IMG/VR virus record: IMGVR_UViG_3300037054_000104
Coordinates: 1 to 21,463 of that record
Direction: 5' to 3' (one strand)
Length of the DNA: 21,463 nt
Source: a virus
Of this stretch, positions 7,201 to 14,513 are shown piece after piece. A model generated the notes under the pieces. It ran no database searches and was not told the DNA's origin. It worked only from the letters and a program-made list of their open reading frames with translations. Each line of letters starts with the position of its first letter. The first letter of the stretch is position 1. The translations under genes were made by a program, and so were the position numbers.

Positions 7201-9192
7201 ATGACCGCTCGCATTTGCCTGAACGCTATTTGCAAAAACGAAAGTGATAAGGTGTTACGCTTTCTTAATAGTGTGGCCCCTTATCTTGACTGCTTTGCTA
7301 TCGTGGATACAGGAAGCACCGATGACACCATACAAAAGATTGAAGGGTTCTTCGCCTCAAAATCAATACCAGGAGAAGTCACGAAAGCCTCCTTCGTTAA
7401 CTTCGAGCAAGCCCGTAACGCGGGACTCCGTGCTGCGCGGGCTAGCCCTTATCCTTATGAGTATATTATGCTGGCTGATTTTGATATGGAGTTTCAGGTA
7501 GATAGTCCTACTTTTCGAGATAACCTCACTGCCCCCGCATACAACATAATCCAGAAGGCCGGTGGCACATCCTACTTCAATACCCGGCTACTGCGACGCG
7601 ATCAAAAGGGTCTCTATCACGGCGTAACCCACGAATTTTTGGATGCGCCGGGCGCGGAGCAGCTTCTCGGTGTGTCCTTCATTGACCATGCCGATGGGGC
7701 CAACCGGCCCAACAAATTCGCCCGGGACATTCTTCTTCTCTTGGCGGGGCTGAAAAAAGAGCCAAAGAACGAGCGGTATCAGTTTTATCTCGCCCAGTCG
7801 TACCGCGACGCGGGCCGGTATAAAGAGTCCGCCGCGGCCTATAAAAAGCGGGTCACCATGGGCGGCTGGGAAGAAGAGACCTGGAACGCCCAGTTGAATT
7901 ATGCCCACTGCCTCAATGCCTTAAAGGACACGGACGGGTTTATACGCGAATTGCAAGTTGCGTATAACATGCGCCCGAGCCGCGCCGAAACCCTCTATGA
8001 CCTCGCCAAATACTACCGCGAGCATGAAATGAACGCGGTTAGCCTGCTTTATTCCGAGGCGGGTATAAAGGTACCGCCTACGAAAGACGTTCTTTTTGTG
8101 ACGGATCACGTCTATCAGACGGGTCTACGGGAAGAGTATTCCATCTGTGCCTTCTATCTCCCCCAGCATCGCGCACACGGATATTCCGTTTGCAGCAATC
8201 TGGCGATAGACCCGCGCTGCACCGAGTGGTCCCGCGAACTCGCACGCAACAACCTCTTCTTTTATATCCAACCGCTGAAGGAACTATGCCCTTCGTTCGC
8301 GCCAAGTCGGCTAGCGCCGCCCCCTGTGGACGGGTACACGTTCATGAACCCGTCTGTTGCTAATAAGCCAGACGGGTCCTTATGGGCGATTGTCCGGGGC
8401 GTTAACTACACGATTGACGAGGCTGGCCGCTACCTTATAAAAGGTACAAACGGTGAAGCGAATGGCACCAATCCGATCCACACCCGTAATTTCTTGGCGG
8501 CACTAAATCCCGACCTCACGGTAAAATCTACAACGGAAGTTTTCTCGCCAAAGGATTTCCCCACGCCCGCTTACAATCTGGTGGTCGGGTTCGAGGACGA
8601 ACGGCTGTTCTGGTGGAAGGGTGACTTCTGGGTTTCCGCCACCGTGCGTGAGCGCAATGCACAGGGCATGTGTGAGCAGACCCTGGCCCGCATTGGTGGC
8701 GACATGGCCTTGACTGACTGGAAGCCAATGGTCCTTCCAAACCGCTTGCACGAAAAGAACTGGATGCCCTGGGTTATGCCGGGCAATCTGCTGAAATTTG
8801 TATACAAACTTGGGACAACTCTTGACCCTAACGACCTTACTCTGGCACCTCTTCCCGTGCCATATAACGTAGACCGGCTTAGCGGCGGCTCGCAGCTAAT
8901 TCCGTTTATGACCGGGTGGCTTGCCCTTGTTCATGAGTCCAGGACGCGCCCGGGAGACGGGAAGCGGTATTATCAGCACCGGTTTGTCTTTATGAATACT
9001 ACGACCTCGCAGATGAAGGTCAGTAAAGCGTTTGTACTGCACGACAAGCAGATCGAGTTCGCCGCGGGTCTCGCGTGGCACCCAGACGGGAAGCGACTGG
9101 TAATCTCGTACGGGATCAAGGACTGCGAGGCGTGGCTGGCGACGATTGAGTGGCACGAAGTCACAGACTTGTTAGGAGAGATGGCATGTTGA
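7201..9192 (+). CDS. Glycosyltransferase (GT2) - TPR - GH130-like beta-propeller fusion
   Basis: A 663-residue, apparently three-part enzyme. Residues 1-165 are a GT-A fold GT2-type glycosyltransferase: start MTARICLNAICKNE, nucleotide-binding VDTGSTDDT at 35-43 and a DxD-like metal motif at 91-98 (LADFDMEF; Asp 93, Asp 95). Residues about 188-290 carry TPR-like helices (ERYQFYLAQSYRDAGRYKES). Residues about 380-660 resemble the five-bladed propeller of glycoside hydrolases/phosphorylases such as GH130 (NPSV at 383, IVRGVNY at 397, GFEDERLF at 463, HEKNWMPW at 517). It would transfer a sugar from a nucleotide donor; whether the propeller binds or cleaves glycans is unknown. No clear Shine-Dalgarno precedes the ATG at 7201, and an in-frame TGA lies just upstream. 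It heads the sugar cassette right after the collagen genes. Confidence 0.85.
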   Translation: MTARICLNAICKNESDKVLRFLNSVAPYLDCFAIVDTGSTDDTIQKIEGFFASKSIPGEVTKASFVNFEQARNAGLRAARASPYPYEYIMLADFDMEFQVDSPTFRDNLTAPAYNIIQKAGGTSYFNTRLLRRDQKGLYHGVTHEFLDAPGAEQLLGVSFIDHADGANRPNKFARDILLLLAGLKKEPKNERYQFYLAQSYRDAGRYKESAAAYKKRVTMGGWEEETWNAQLNYAHCLNALKDTDGFIRELQVAYNMRPSRAETLYDLAKYYREHEMNAVSLLYSEAGIKVPPTKDVLFVTDHVYQTGLREEYSICAFYLPQHRAHGYSVCSNLAIDPRCTEWSRELARNNLFFYIQPLKELCPSFAPSRLAPPPVDGYTFMNPSVANKPDGSLWAIVRGVNYTIDEAGRYLIKGTNGEANGTNPIHTRNFLAALNPDLTVKSTTEVFSPKDFPTPAYNLVVGFEDERLFWWKGDFWVSATVRERNAQGMCEQTLARIGGDMALTDWKPMVLPNRLHEKNWMPWVMPGNLLKFVYKLGTTLDPNDLTLAPLPVPYNVDRLSGGSQLIPFMTGWLALVHESRTRPGDGKRYYQHRFVFMNTTTSQMKVSKAFVLHDKQIEFAAGLAWHPDGKRLVISYGIKDCEAWLATIEWHEVTDLLGEMAC

Positions 9193-9881
9193 TCCATGCG
9201 AACTGGGTAGAAGCACAGACCAACTCGGTCCTTCAGGGCTCCAGCGAGGTTGCTTATGCTGTTCGGGCGCTTAATAATGCAAGTTTACACCTACATCCCG
9301 ACCACAATAAAAATTGGGATAACTTACTGGCAATCTCGCATACACTTGTTTGGGCTGACGAGCATGACGCGGTGCTGGACGCCGGCGCTGGGGACGAGTC
9401 CGCATACCTCCCGGGCCTGCGGGACCTGGGGTATGATAATCTGATTGGCTGCAATCTCGACCGGCACGATGACTACAAGGCCGGCCTGAAGAACGGTATT
9501 CTCTATGCCTATGCCGATATAACGGCCACGCCGTACCCGCGCGACTGCTTTGCGTTTGTGTCGTGTTTGAGCGTCATTGAACATGGCGTCGATTGGCGGG
9601 CGTTTTTATGTGAAATGCGCCGTATTCTAGTGCCCAACGGCGGCCTCTTTGTGTCGTTTGACTATTGGCCCACAAAGCTACAGACTACTGGTCGGATAAC
9701 GCACGGGGCTCCCATCAATATTTTCTCGGCTATCGAGGTCGCTGCCCTCCTTGACTTTGCTGAAAGTGTTGGGCTAGAGATAGTAGGAAAGGCATGGGAC
9801 CCAAAGGCGACTGATAGTGTTGTCAGTTGGGCGGGCCTCAACTACACGTTTGGAAACCTACTGCTAAGGAAAGTGCCATGA
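9186..9881 (+). CDS. Class I SAM-dependent methyltransferase
   Basis: A 231-residue enzyme with a Rossmann-fold methyltransferase core. Motif I is at 63-70 (VLDAGAGD), the acidic loop that follows strand 2 is near 91 (NLDRHDD), a segment at 109-117 (YADITATPY) fits motif II, and FVSCLSVIEHG at 124-134 is the motif of Methyltransf_11-type enzymes acting on small molecules or sugars. LVPNGGLFVSFDY at 148-160 fits motif III. The start at 9186 overlaps the upstream stop by 7 bases and has AGGAGA in front; a longer frame to 9150 lies inside the upstream gene. The substrate is not visible; given its neighbours, a sugar or glycan O- or N-methylation is the simplest guess. Confidence 0.85.
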   Translation: MLIHANWVEAQTNSVLQGSSEVAYAVRALNNASLHLHPDHNKNWDNLLAISHTLVWADEHDAVLDAGAGDESAYLPGLRDLGYDNLIGCNLDRHDDYKAGLKNGILYAYADITATPYPRDCFAFVSCLSVIEHGVDWRAFLCEMRRILVPNGGLFVSFDYWPTKLQTTGRITHGAPINIFSAIEVAALLDFAESVGLEIVGKAWDPKATDSVVSWAGLNYTFGNLLLRKVP

Positions 9882-10549
9882 CAGTTCGCCTTGTAACGGG
9901 ACACGTTCATCTGCCAAGCGCTGACTTCTATCGGTCACCAACCGATTTCGCGGCCTATAGTAAACGGCTGCTGTCTGCGCCAGTTGAGAAGTCTGTCTTT
10001 GCTGAGTGGCCTTTGGATATGTGCTGGGTTAGCCGATATCTTAAGATCACTGGTCGCACGCCTACTGTGCCAGTTGGCCCCGGCTGCAATCCCAAAAAGG
10101 ACACGCTGGACTACTTTACGGTACTGGCCCAGAAGACAGACTGGATGGTCAATGCCTTAGAGAATGACCGCTCTGCCGATAAGTACGTGTGGATGGATTA
10201 TGGTATCTATCATCAGGCTGGATTTACAGAGGACCTGGTGGCTGACTTCTTGAAGGCTGCGGACAACACCAATGATACGATTGATATCCCTGGGCTATGG
10301 GAAAAGGGCCACCTGACTGACACGGAACCCTGTTGGCGGTTTCTAGGCTCGTTGTTGGTGTGCCCCACGGACCAGGTGTATGCGCTTGACAATGCCATAA
10401 AATTTGAAGTAATGCGCCAGGTACGCGAGAAGAACCAGGTCCTCTGGGACGTGAACAACCTGGCCCGAATTGAAGCACTTGACAAGCTGCCCATTCGCTG
10501 GTACTTCGCGGGTCACGATAGCTCAATGCTAACAGAGTACAACAAATGA
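9878..10549 (+). CDS. HtrL/YibB-like protein, putative glycosyltransferase-related
   Basis: A 223-residue protein starting at ATG 9878 in an ATGA overlap, with AAGGAAAG upstream. The segment at 103-112 (YVWMDYGIYH) resembles the W-(I/M)-D-x-G-I motif of the HtrL/YibB family, found in lipopolysaccharide and surface-glycan loci and thought to be glycosyltransferase-like. A second region (EPCWRFLGSLLVCP, about 152-166) also fits that family, where a similar stretch follows the acidic motif. There is no signal peptide or membrane span, so it should act in the cytoplasm. Family assignment is by motif memory only and moderately sure. Position between a methyltransferase and an NDP-sugar enzyme supports a sugar role. 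Confidence 0.6.
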   Translation: MTVRLVTGHVHLPSADFYRSPTDFAAYSKRLLSAPVEKSVFAEWPLDMCWVSRYLKITGRTPTVPVGPGCNPKKDTLDYFTVLAQKTDWMVNALENDRSADKYVWMDYGIYHQAGFTEDLVADFLKAADNTNDTIDIPGLWEKGHLTDTEPCWRFLGSLLVCPTDQVYALDNAIKFEVMRQVREKNQVLWDVNNLARIEALDKLPIRWYFAGHDSSMLTEYNK

Positions 10550-11559
10550 AGCGTCTTCTACTCACCGGGATCGGCGGCTCTATTGGGTGTCACACTCTCG
10601 CGCACGTTATGAAGAACACCGACTGGGAAGTTGTCGGGGTGGACTCGTTTCGGCATAAGGGTCTGACTGATCGGATCACCGAAATCTTCCGCGAGCATCC
10701 CCAATGGAAGGAACGGACCTATGTTTTTACGCATGATCTGGTGGCTCCAATTTCCGATATCCTTGCTGCTAAGTTTGGTTCAATTGATTATCTTATTAAC
10801 ATGGCTTCTCTTAGTGATGTTGGTGCCTCTATTGCTGATCCTGGGCCTTTCATACTGAATAACGTACAGCTTGCGATTAATGTGTTGGAGTATGCCCGTG
10901 TCTATCGACCCACGACCTTCATTCAAATCTCAACTGATGAAGTTTATGGCCCATCTGGTGGTCATGCAGAACATCTTGAGTGGTCTACCATCCTGCCCTC
11001 CAACCCTTATGCTGCCTCTAAGGCCGCTCAAGAGGCCATTTCCATCAGTTATTGGAGGTCCTACAACGTCCCCCTAATCATCACAAATACCATGAATGCA
11101 TTTGGTGAAATGCAGCAGTCCAGTAAGTTTGCTGCCATCGTGCAGCGGAAGGTCCTTCGGGGCGAAACGGTGACCATACATGGAAACGCGCAAACAGTTG
11201 GAAGTCGATACTATATCCACTCCCGAAACTTTGCTGACGCCCTGTTGTTTCTACTTCGGAAGGTCACACCGTACAAACACAAAGACGGTGAAGTAGACCG
11301 CCCCGACCGATTTAATATCGTTGGCGACACTCGCCTTGACAACCTTCAGTTCGCCCAACTGATCGCGGATATGCTGGGCAAGGAACTACGTTACGAACTG
11401 CAAGACTTCCACTCGGCTAGGCCTGGCCACGACCGGCATTACGGCCTTGCCGGCACGAAGCTGGCGAAGCTGGGATGGAAGCCGCCGGTGTCGTTCACGA
11501 CTGCTCTAGCGAGTACCCTACAGTGGAACCGTGACCACCCAGAATGGCTCGAAGAATGA
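10546..11559 (+). CDS. NAD-dependent NDP-sugar epimerase/dehydratase, RmlB-like
   Basis: A 337-residue extended short-chain dehydrogenase/reductase. The NAD-binding motif is at 7-14 (TGIGGSIG), and the NMASLSDVG segment at 85-93 follows strand 4. The active site has STDEVYG at 129-135, whose Thr-Asp-Glu triad is the acid/base set of dTDP-glucose 4,6-dehydratases, and YAASKAA at 155-161 with the catalytic Tyr 155 and Lys 159. It probably converts an NDP-hexose to a 4-keto-6-deoxy sugar, the precursor of rhamnose and amino-deoxy sugars. Start ATG 10546 overlaps the previous stop (ATGA). The usual later enzymes (RmlC, RmlD, aminotransferase) are absent from this window and may come from the host or lie outside it. 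Confidence 0.9.
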   Translation: MKRLLLTGIGGSIGCHTLAHVMKNTDWEVVGVDSFRHKGLTDRITEIFREHPQWKERTYVFTHDLVAPISDILAAKFGSIDYLINMASLSDVGASIADPGPFILNNVQLAINVLEYARVYRPTTFIQISTDEVYGPSGGHAEHLEWSTILPSNPYAASKAAQEAISISYWRSYNVPLIITNTMNAFGEMQQSSKFAAIVQRKVLRGETVTIHGNAQTVGSRYYIHSRNFADALLFLLRKVTPYKHKDGEVDRPDRFNIVGDTRLDNLQFAQLIADMLGKELRYELQDFHSARPGHDRHYGLAGTKLAKLGWKPPVSFTTALASTLQWNRDHPEWLEE

Positions 11560-12287
11560 CCAACATTCAGCTCTACACAGTCGATCACCGTTATCCCGCC
11601 CGTACGAAAGACGGCGGCATTGTGCGGTCGCTTATCGTGGACCGGGACTGTTTTTCCCCTAATCTAACATATGCCGATATGTGCGCCCAATATGCTGTGT
11701 GGCAGGGACTCGTTCTCGCTGCTGATGCTAACAGTATTGTGGGCTTTCAGGGGTATCGCAAGCACCTGGATTTCCGGCCCGGTGCGACGGTGAAGGGGGA
11801 CTGGGTCGATATGACTATGGCCGAGTTCAAGGCCTATCAGGAGTGGCAGAAGCACTATGCCGCCCCGAATATTGAGTTTGACCTGCGCGATGCTGATATT
11901 CTCACCGCGCCGCCCTTTGACGTGTCCTACAACACGAACATCGAAGAGGACTTCAAGCTGTCGGCCTCCGCGACCGATTGGGAACACATGAAGAAAACTA
12001 TGCTGCGGTTTGGGGATTTTGATTTCAGTATCAAGTATGTGGTGGGATACTGCAATATAGTGACGACCGTAGACGTGTTCAATAAGTGGATGACTTTATG
12101 GAATATGGTACGTGCTTATTTGGAAAGGTCCATGTTTTACCCGTGCCCCGATCCGGGGCCGCGGCCCGATATCTACCTGCCGCGCCGCATGGCATTTCTT
12201 TCGGAACGCATATTTTCAATTTGGCTAGCCTCGTCTGGCCTCAAAGCACAACAGCTTCCTCTTCTCGTCTGTTGGGAGTATAAGTAA
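11556..12287 (+). CDS. DUF4422-like putative glycosyltransferase
   Basis: A 243-residue protein; I chose ATG 11556 (ATGA overlap with the epimerase stop) over an in-frame ATG at 11544, though neither has a good ribosome-binding site. The order of motifs resembles DUF4422, a family of putative glycosyltransferases in capsule and LPS loci: an early helix ending in the region around WQGLVLAADANS, then IVGFQGYRKHLDF at 61-73 in place of the family's vGlxHYRRYf, a DADIL segment in place of DiI, NIVTTVDVFNKWM in place of the NMFI region, and MAFLSERIFSIWLAS in place of the final aErl..wl. The match is by pattern and the family's own activity is not firmly established. Cytoplasmic; no signal peptide. 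Confidence 0.6.
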   Translation: MTNIQLYTVDHRYPARTKDGGIVRSLIVDRDCFSPNLTYADMCAQYAVWQGLVLAADANSIVGFQGYRKHLDFRPGATVKGDWVDMTMAEFKAYQEWQKHYAAPNIEFDLRDADILTAPPFDVSYNTNIEEDFKLSASATDWEHMKKTMLRFGDFDFSIKYVVGYCNIVTTVDVFNKWMTLWNMVRAYLERSMFYPCPDPGPRPDIYLPRRMAFLSERIFSIWLASSGLKAQQLPLLVCWEYK

Positions 12288-12985
12288 TGCTATACCAAAA
12301 CGACCACTACACTATGCTTGCCCTTCAGGATATTGTACAGAAAACGGCTCCTTGTGTTTACCTAGAGGTCGGGTCGCTTCTAGGCGGAAGTATGGTCCCA
12401 TACCTGCTGGACCCCCGTTGCATCGAAGTTCATTCGGTTGATCTGCGTCCGCCCCTGACGCCGGACGAGCGCGGAATAACCTATGACTATGATCATGCTA
12501 CTACCGCCCAAATGATTGAGAACCTGAAGCGAGAGGTACCTGACTCTAATATGCAGAAGTTGCGTACTTATGACATGGACAGCGCGGCGTTTGCAAAGAA
12601 GTTTCTTCCTTCGGCTACGTTATCGTATGAACAAAATTATACTGTGCGCCCGAACTTAGTCTTCCTTGATGCGGAGCATACAAATCGGGCGGTGTTCCAG
12701 GATTTCTTGAATTTGAATGAACTATTGCAAGAGGATGCCATTTTTGCCTTCCACGACTCAAACCTGATCTTTGATGCCCTGACCAACATTCAAGCGATGC
12801 TTAAGTACCATTTAGTTGCGTTTCATGCTGCTTATCTGCCCGATGTTGTCTTTGCGCTAGCTTTTGGGAAACTTATCGAGCCGCTTAAGGCCTTAGCGGC
12901 GTGGAACGAAGGCGGCTTTATAGAACATGCGCGTATAACCCTGAACAACGAGATTATGGCTAATATGGCAAAGAAGGGTAAATAA
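12287..12985 (+). CDS. Class I SAM methyltransferase, Methyltransf_24-like
   Basis: A 232-residue protein starting at ATG 12287 in a TAATG overlap, with GGGAG about nine bases upstream. The nucleotide-binding strand and glycine loop are at 25-36 (YLEVGSLLGGSM), followed by HSVDLRP (49-55) with an acidic residue placed to bind the SAM ribose, and a later LVFLDAEHTN at 124-133 with Asp 128 in the position of the family's IDG(A/G)H metal/catalytic motif. This pattern is that of the Methyltransf_24 group, which includes O-methyltransferases of sugars and polyketides. The loop differs from the canonical IDGDH, so activity is likely but not certain. It forms a translationally coupled pair with the next methyltransferase. 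Confidence 0.75.
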   Translation: MLYQNDHYTMLALQDIVQKTAPCVYLEVGSLLGGSMVPYLLDPRCIEVHSVDLRPPLTPDERGITYDYDHATTAQMIENLKREVPDSNMQKLRTYDMDSAAFAKKFLPSATLSYEQNYTVRPNLVFLDAEHTNRAVFQDFLNLNELLQEDAIFAFHDSNLIFDALTNIQAMLKYHLVAFHAAYLPDVVFALAFGKLIEPLKALAAWNEGGFIEHARITLNNEIMANMAKKGK

Positions 12986-13527
12986 TGACCCCACTTTGTG
13001 AACTCGCTCTCAAATATGGTACGAACAAGTGTGAAGAGGGGTACACCCCCTTCTACTATGCGATGTTTTCGTTGCCGCGCTTCAAGGTCAAAAAGGTCTT
13101 GGAGCTAGGGATCGGAGGCCCGGGCAAGAGTGGAGGCCCATCAAAATTGGGCGCGAGCCTATATATGTGGGAAGAGTTTTTTCCTGAAGCGGAAATTACG
13201 GGCGTCGATAACGACCCGGCTCTCCTGATCAACGCGGGCCGGATAAGGTCATTTCAGGCAGACGTGTTCGATCCAATGACCTTGACCGCGGTTGCTCTGA
13301 ACCGTGGCCCGTTTGATGTAATCATTGACGACGCGGTTCACTTGCCGGAACCCCAGCTGAGTTCTGCATTAACCTTATTGCCATATTTGTCGCCAACAGG
13401 TGTCTACATCATCGAGGATGTGGCCAATTGCCCGCCAGAAGAGATTATGGTCGCGCTCCCACCCGAGTATCGGTCTGCCACTTTGAAGTGTGCCCACTGG
13501 CCAATTATCATCATCGCCCGCCGTTAG
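12985..13527 (+). CDS. Class I SAM methyltransferase resembling macrolide-sugar O-methyltransferases
   Basis: A 180-residue protein starting at ATG 12985 in a TAATG overlap. Residues 7-14 (ALKYGTNK) with the Tyr-Gly-Thr-(D/N)-Lys pattern, motif I at 39-45 (LELGIGG), GASLYMWEEFFPEA at 56-69, ITGVDNDP at 71-78, QADVFDP at 91-97 and FDVIIDDAVHL at 110-120 follow closely the order seen in metal-dependent sugar O-methyltransferases such as those acting on mycinose or rhamnose (MycE-like) and in relatives found in surface-glycan loci. The acidic IIDDAVH stretch would bind a divalent ion. The protein is short, with a compact C terminus (GVYIIEDVANC). It is the last gene of the sugar cassette; a 64-base gap follows. 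Confidence 0.8.
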   Translation: MTPLCELALKYGTNKCEEGYTPFYYAMFSLPRFKVKKVLELGIGGPGKSGGPSKLGASLYMWEEFFPEAEITGVDNDPALLINAGRIRSFQADVFDPMTLTAVALNRGPFDVIIDDAVHLPEPQLSSALTLLPYLSPTGVYIIEDVANCPPEEIMVALPPEYRSATLKCAHWPIIIIARR

Positions 13528-13591
13528 TCCTTTCTTAAGGCATAGCTGGTTAAATCCCCTTCTCAGATGTTTCCTCGATGGGAGTTTTACC

Positions 13592-13816
13592 ATGGCTGGT
13601 CCAAAGGTTAAGAAAGAAGCTTCACACAATGTAGAGTTCGCTGAAGGCGGCGACGGCCATATGTTTGGCCCGCAGGCTGCGAACCCTGAAAAGGCTGGCC
13701 AAACGGCGAAGCCTGAAGGTAGCGCGCCCGGTGCGAAGTTTGCCGAGGGTGGCAAGGGCAAGATGTTCGGATACCGTCCGTCAGCCCCTGCTGAAGCCGG
13801 CAAGACTAGCCCGTAA
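13592..13816 (+). CDS. Small phage head-region protein with duplicated FAEGGxGxMFG motif
   Basis: A 74-residue protein starting at ATG 13592, with GGGAG nine bases upstream. It contains two near-copies of one motif, EFAEGGDGHMFG (about 15-26) and KFAEGGKGKMFG (about 49-60), separated by a Pro/Ala/Lys-rich linker (NPEKAGQTAKPEG). No membrane span, signal or catalytic motif is visible; low complexity suggests flexible, perhaps virion-bound, peptide. Small proteins with this kind of motif occur next to scaffold genes in many marine and environmental phages, but I know no tested function. The tandem motif suggests two identical binding sites. Gene order ties it to capsid assembly. Confidence 0.7.
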   Translation: MAGPKVKKEASHNVEFAEGGDGHMFGPQAANPEKAGQTAKPEGSAPGAKFAEGGKGKMFGYRPSAPAEAGKTSP

Positions 13817-13827
13817 GGGAGGCTCTA

Positions 13828-14025
13828 ATGGCTGGTTTACCGCCGCCGCCCCCCGTTGACGCCACCACGCGCCGCGAGTTGCGGCTCCAGGCTGGCGTCC
13901 CTGCGGCTGTGCCTACCGCCGCTGCCGTCTATGCCGCGCCGCGGATTAAGCCGTCTGCGCCGTCCCAGCGTGACTATGGCAAAAACCCAGGCATTCCAAA
14001 CCCAGCTGATCTAGGGGAAGCGTAA
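13828..14025 (+). CDS. Small Pro/Ala-rich hypothetical protein (65 aa)
   Basis: A 65-residue product from ATG 13828, with a strong AAGGGAGG site in front, so translation is likely. The sequence is low complexity: LPPPPP near the N terminus, then Arg-rich TTRRELRLQAGVP, then Ala/Pro-rich residues and a GKNPGIPNPADL tail. No domain recognised. It belongs to the chain of small genes upstream of the scaffold gene, ends one base before the next start region and is probably co-translated with its neighbours. A minor structural or assembly role is plausible from the context only. Confidence 0.6.
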   Translation: MAGLPPPPPVDATTRRELRLQAGVPAAVPTAAAVYAAPRIKPSAPSQRDYGKNPGIPNPADLGEA

Positions 14026-14026
14026 T

Positions 14027-14242
14027 ATGACGGTATTCAAAAAGCACCTTACGGCTATCGGGAAAGGTGGCAAGATCGTAAAGCACGTTGGTAAAGGGGC
14101 TTCAGAGACCCACCTACCAAACACTGCTTCCGGTGGGTTGTCGAGCAATATGAACGATTATTCGCAGGCCACCCCCATGGGTGGACCAACCGCCGGCCTG
14201 CCCGGTGGCGGCGGTGGCGGGATGGATGACGGCGAGGATTGA
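14027..14242 (+). CDS. Small Gly-rich hypothetical protein (71 aa)
   Basis: A 71-residue product from ATG 14027, preceded by AGGGGAAG. The N-terminal 28 residues are basic with Gly-Lys pairs (KGGKIVKHVGKGAS), the middle is polar, and the end is Pro/Gly-rich with a run of Gly and an acidic finish (GMDDGED). Such a basic-to-acidic layout could bind both DNA or scaffold and capsid inner surface, but this is speculation. No family recognised. The stop at 14240-14242 overlaps the following start (TGATG), showing coupling. Confidence 0.6.
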   Translation: MTVFKKHLTAIGKGGKIVKHVGKGASETHLPNTASGGLSSNMNDYSQATPMGGPTAGLPGGGGGGMDDGED

Positions 14243-14487
14243 TGCCGACCAACGCGAAAGACTTCCGTAAAACGGTTCTTCGCCTCCGCAATGCCAATCC
14301 GGAGGCCTTCGACCAATTCGTTAACTATTTCTCAATATATACAGAGGAAAGTCTTATCGCGGTCTCCGAAGCGGACGCCGCGACTATCATGACCATGAAA
14401 GGTCGTGCCCAGCAATGTCGTGCCTTACTACAGCTATTTGTAACGTGCGATCAAGAGGGTAAGAAGGCCGAGCCCATACCGCAATAA
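14242..14487 (+). CDS. Small helical hypothetical protein (81 aa)
   Basis: An 81-residue product from ATG 14242 (overlapping the preceding TGA; GAGGA site upstream); an in-frame TTG one codon earlier is not preferred. Unlike the three genes before it, this one has ordinary composition: two or three amphipathic helices (FRKTVLRLRNANPEAFDQFV, and AATIMTMKGRAQQCRALLQL near the C terminus) with one short loop (SIYTEES). It looks like a folded helical protein, perhaps a dimerising adaptor or regulator. No family recognised. It is followed by a 26-base gap and the scaffold gene. Confidence 0.65.
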   Translation: MPTNAKDFRKTVLRLRNANPEAFDQFVNYFSIYTEESLIAVSEADAATIMTMKGRAQQCRALLQLFVTCDQEGKKAEPIPQ

Positions 14488-14513
14488 CGCCGTATGCGCT
14501 ACAGGAGGATACC

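Noticed and set aside
8078-8305. Minus-strand frame inside the glycosyltransferase gene
   Set aside because: It overlaps the propeller linker of an intact gene and has no start signal or recognisable motif.
7201-13527. Interpretation of the enzyme cassette as a DNA-base modification system
   Set aside because: No thymidylate synthase-like, base hydroxylase or DNA glucosyltransferase signature is present; the enzymes look like those for NDP-sugars and glycans.
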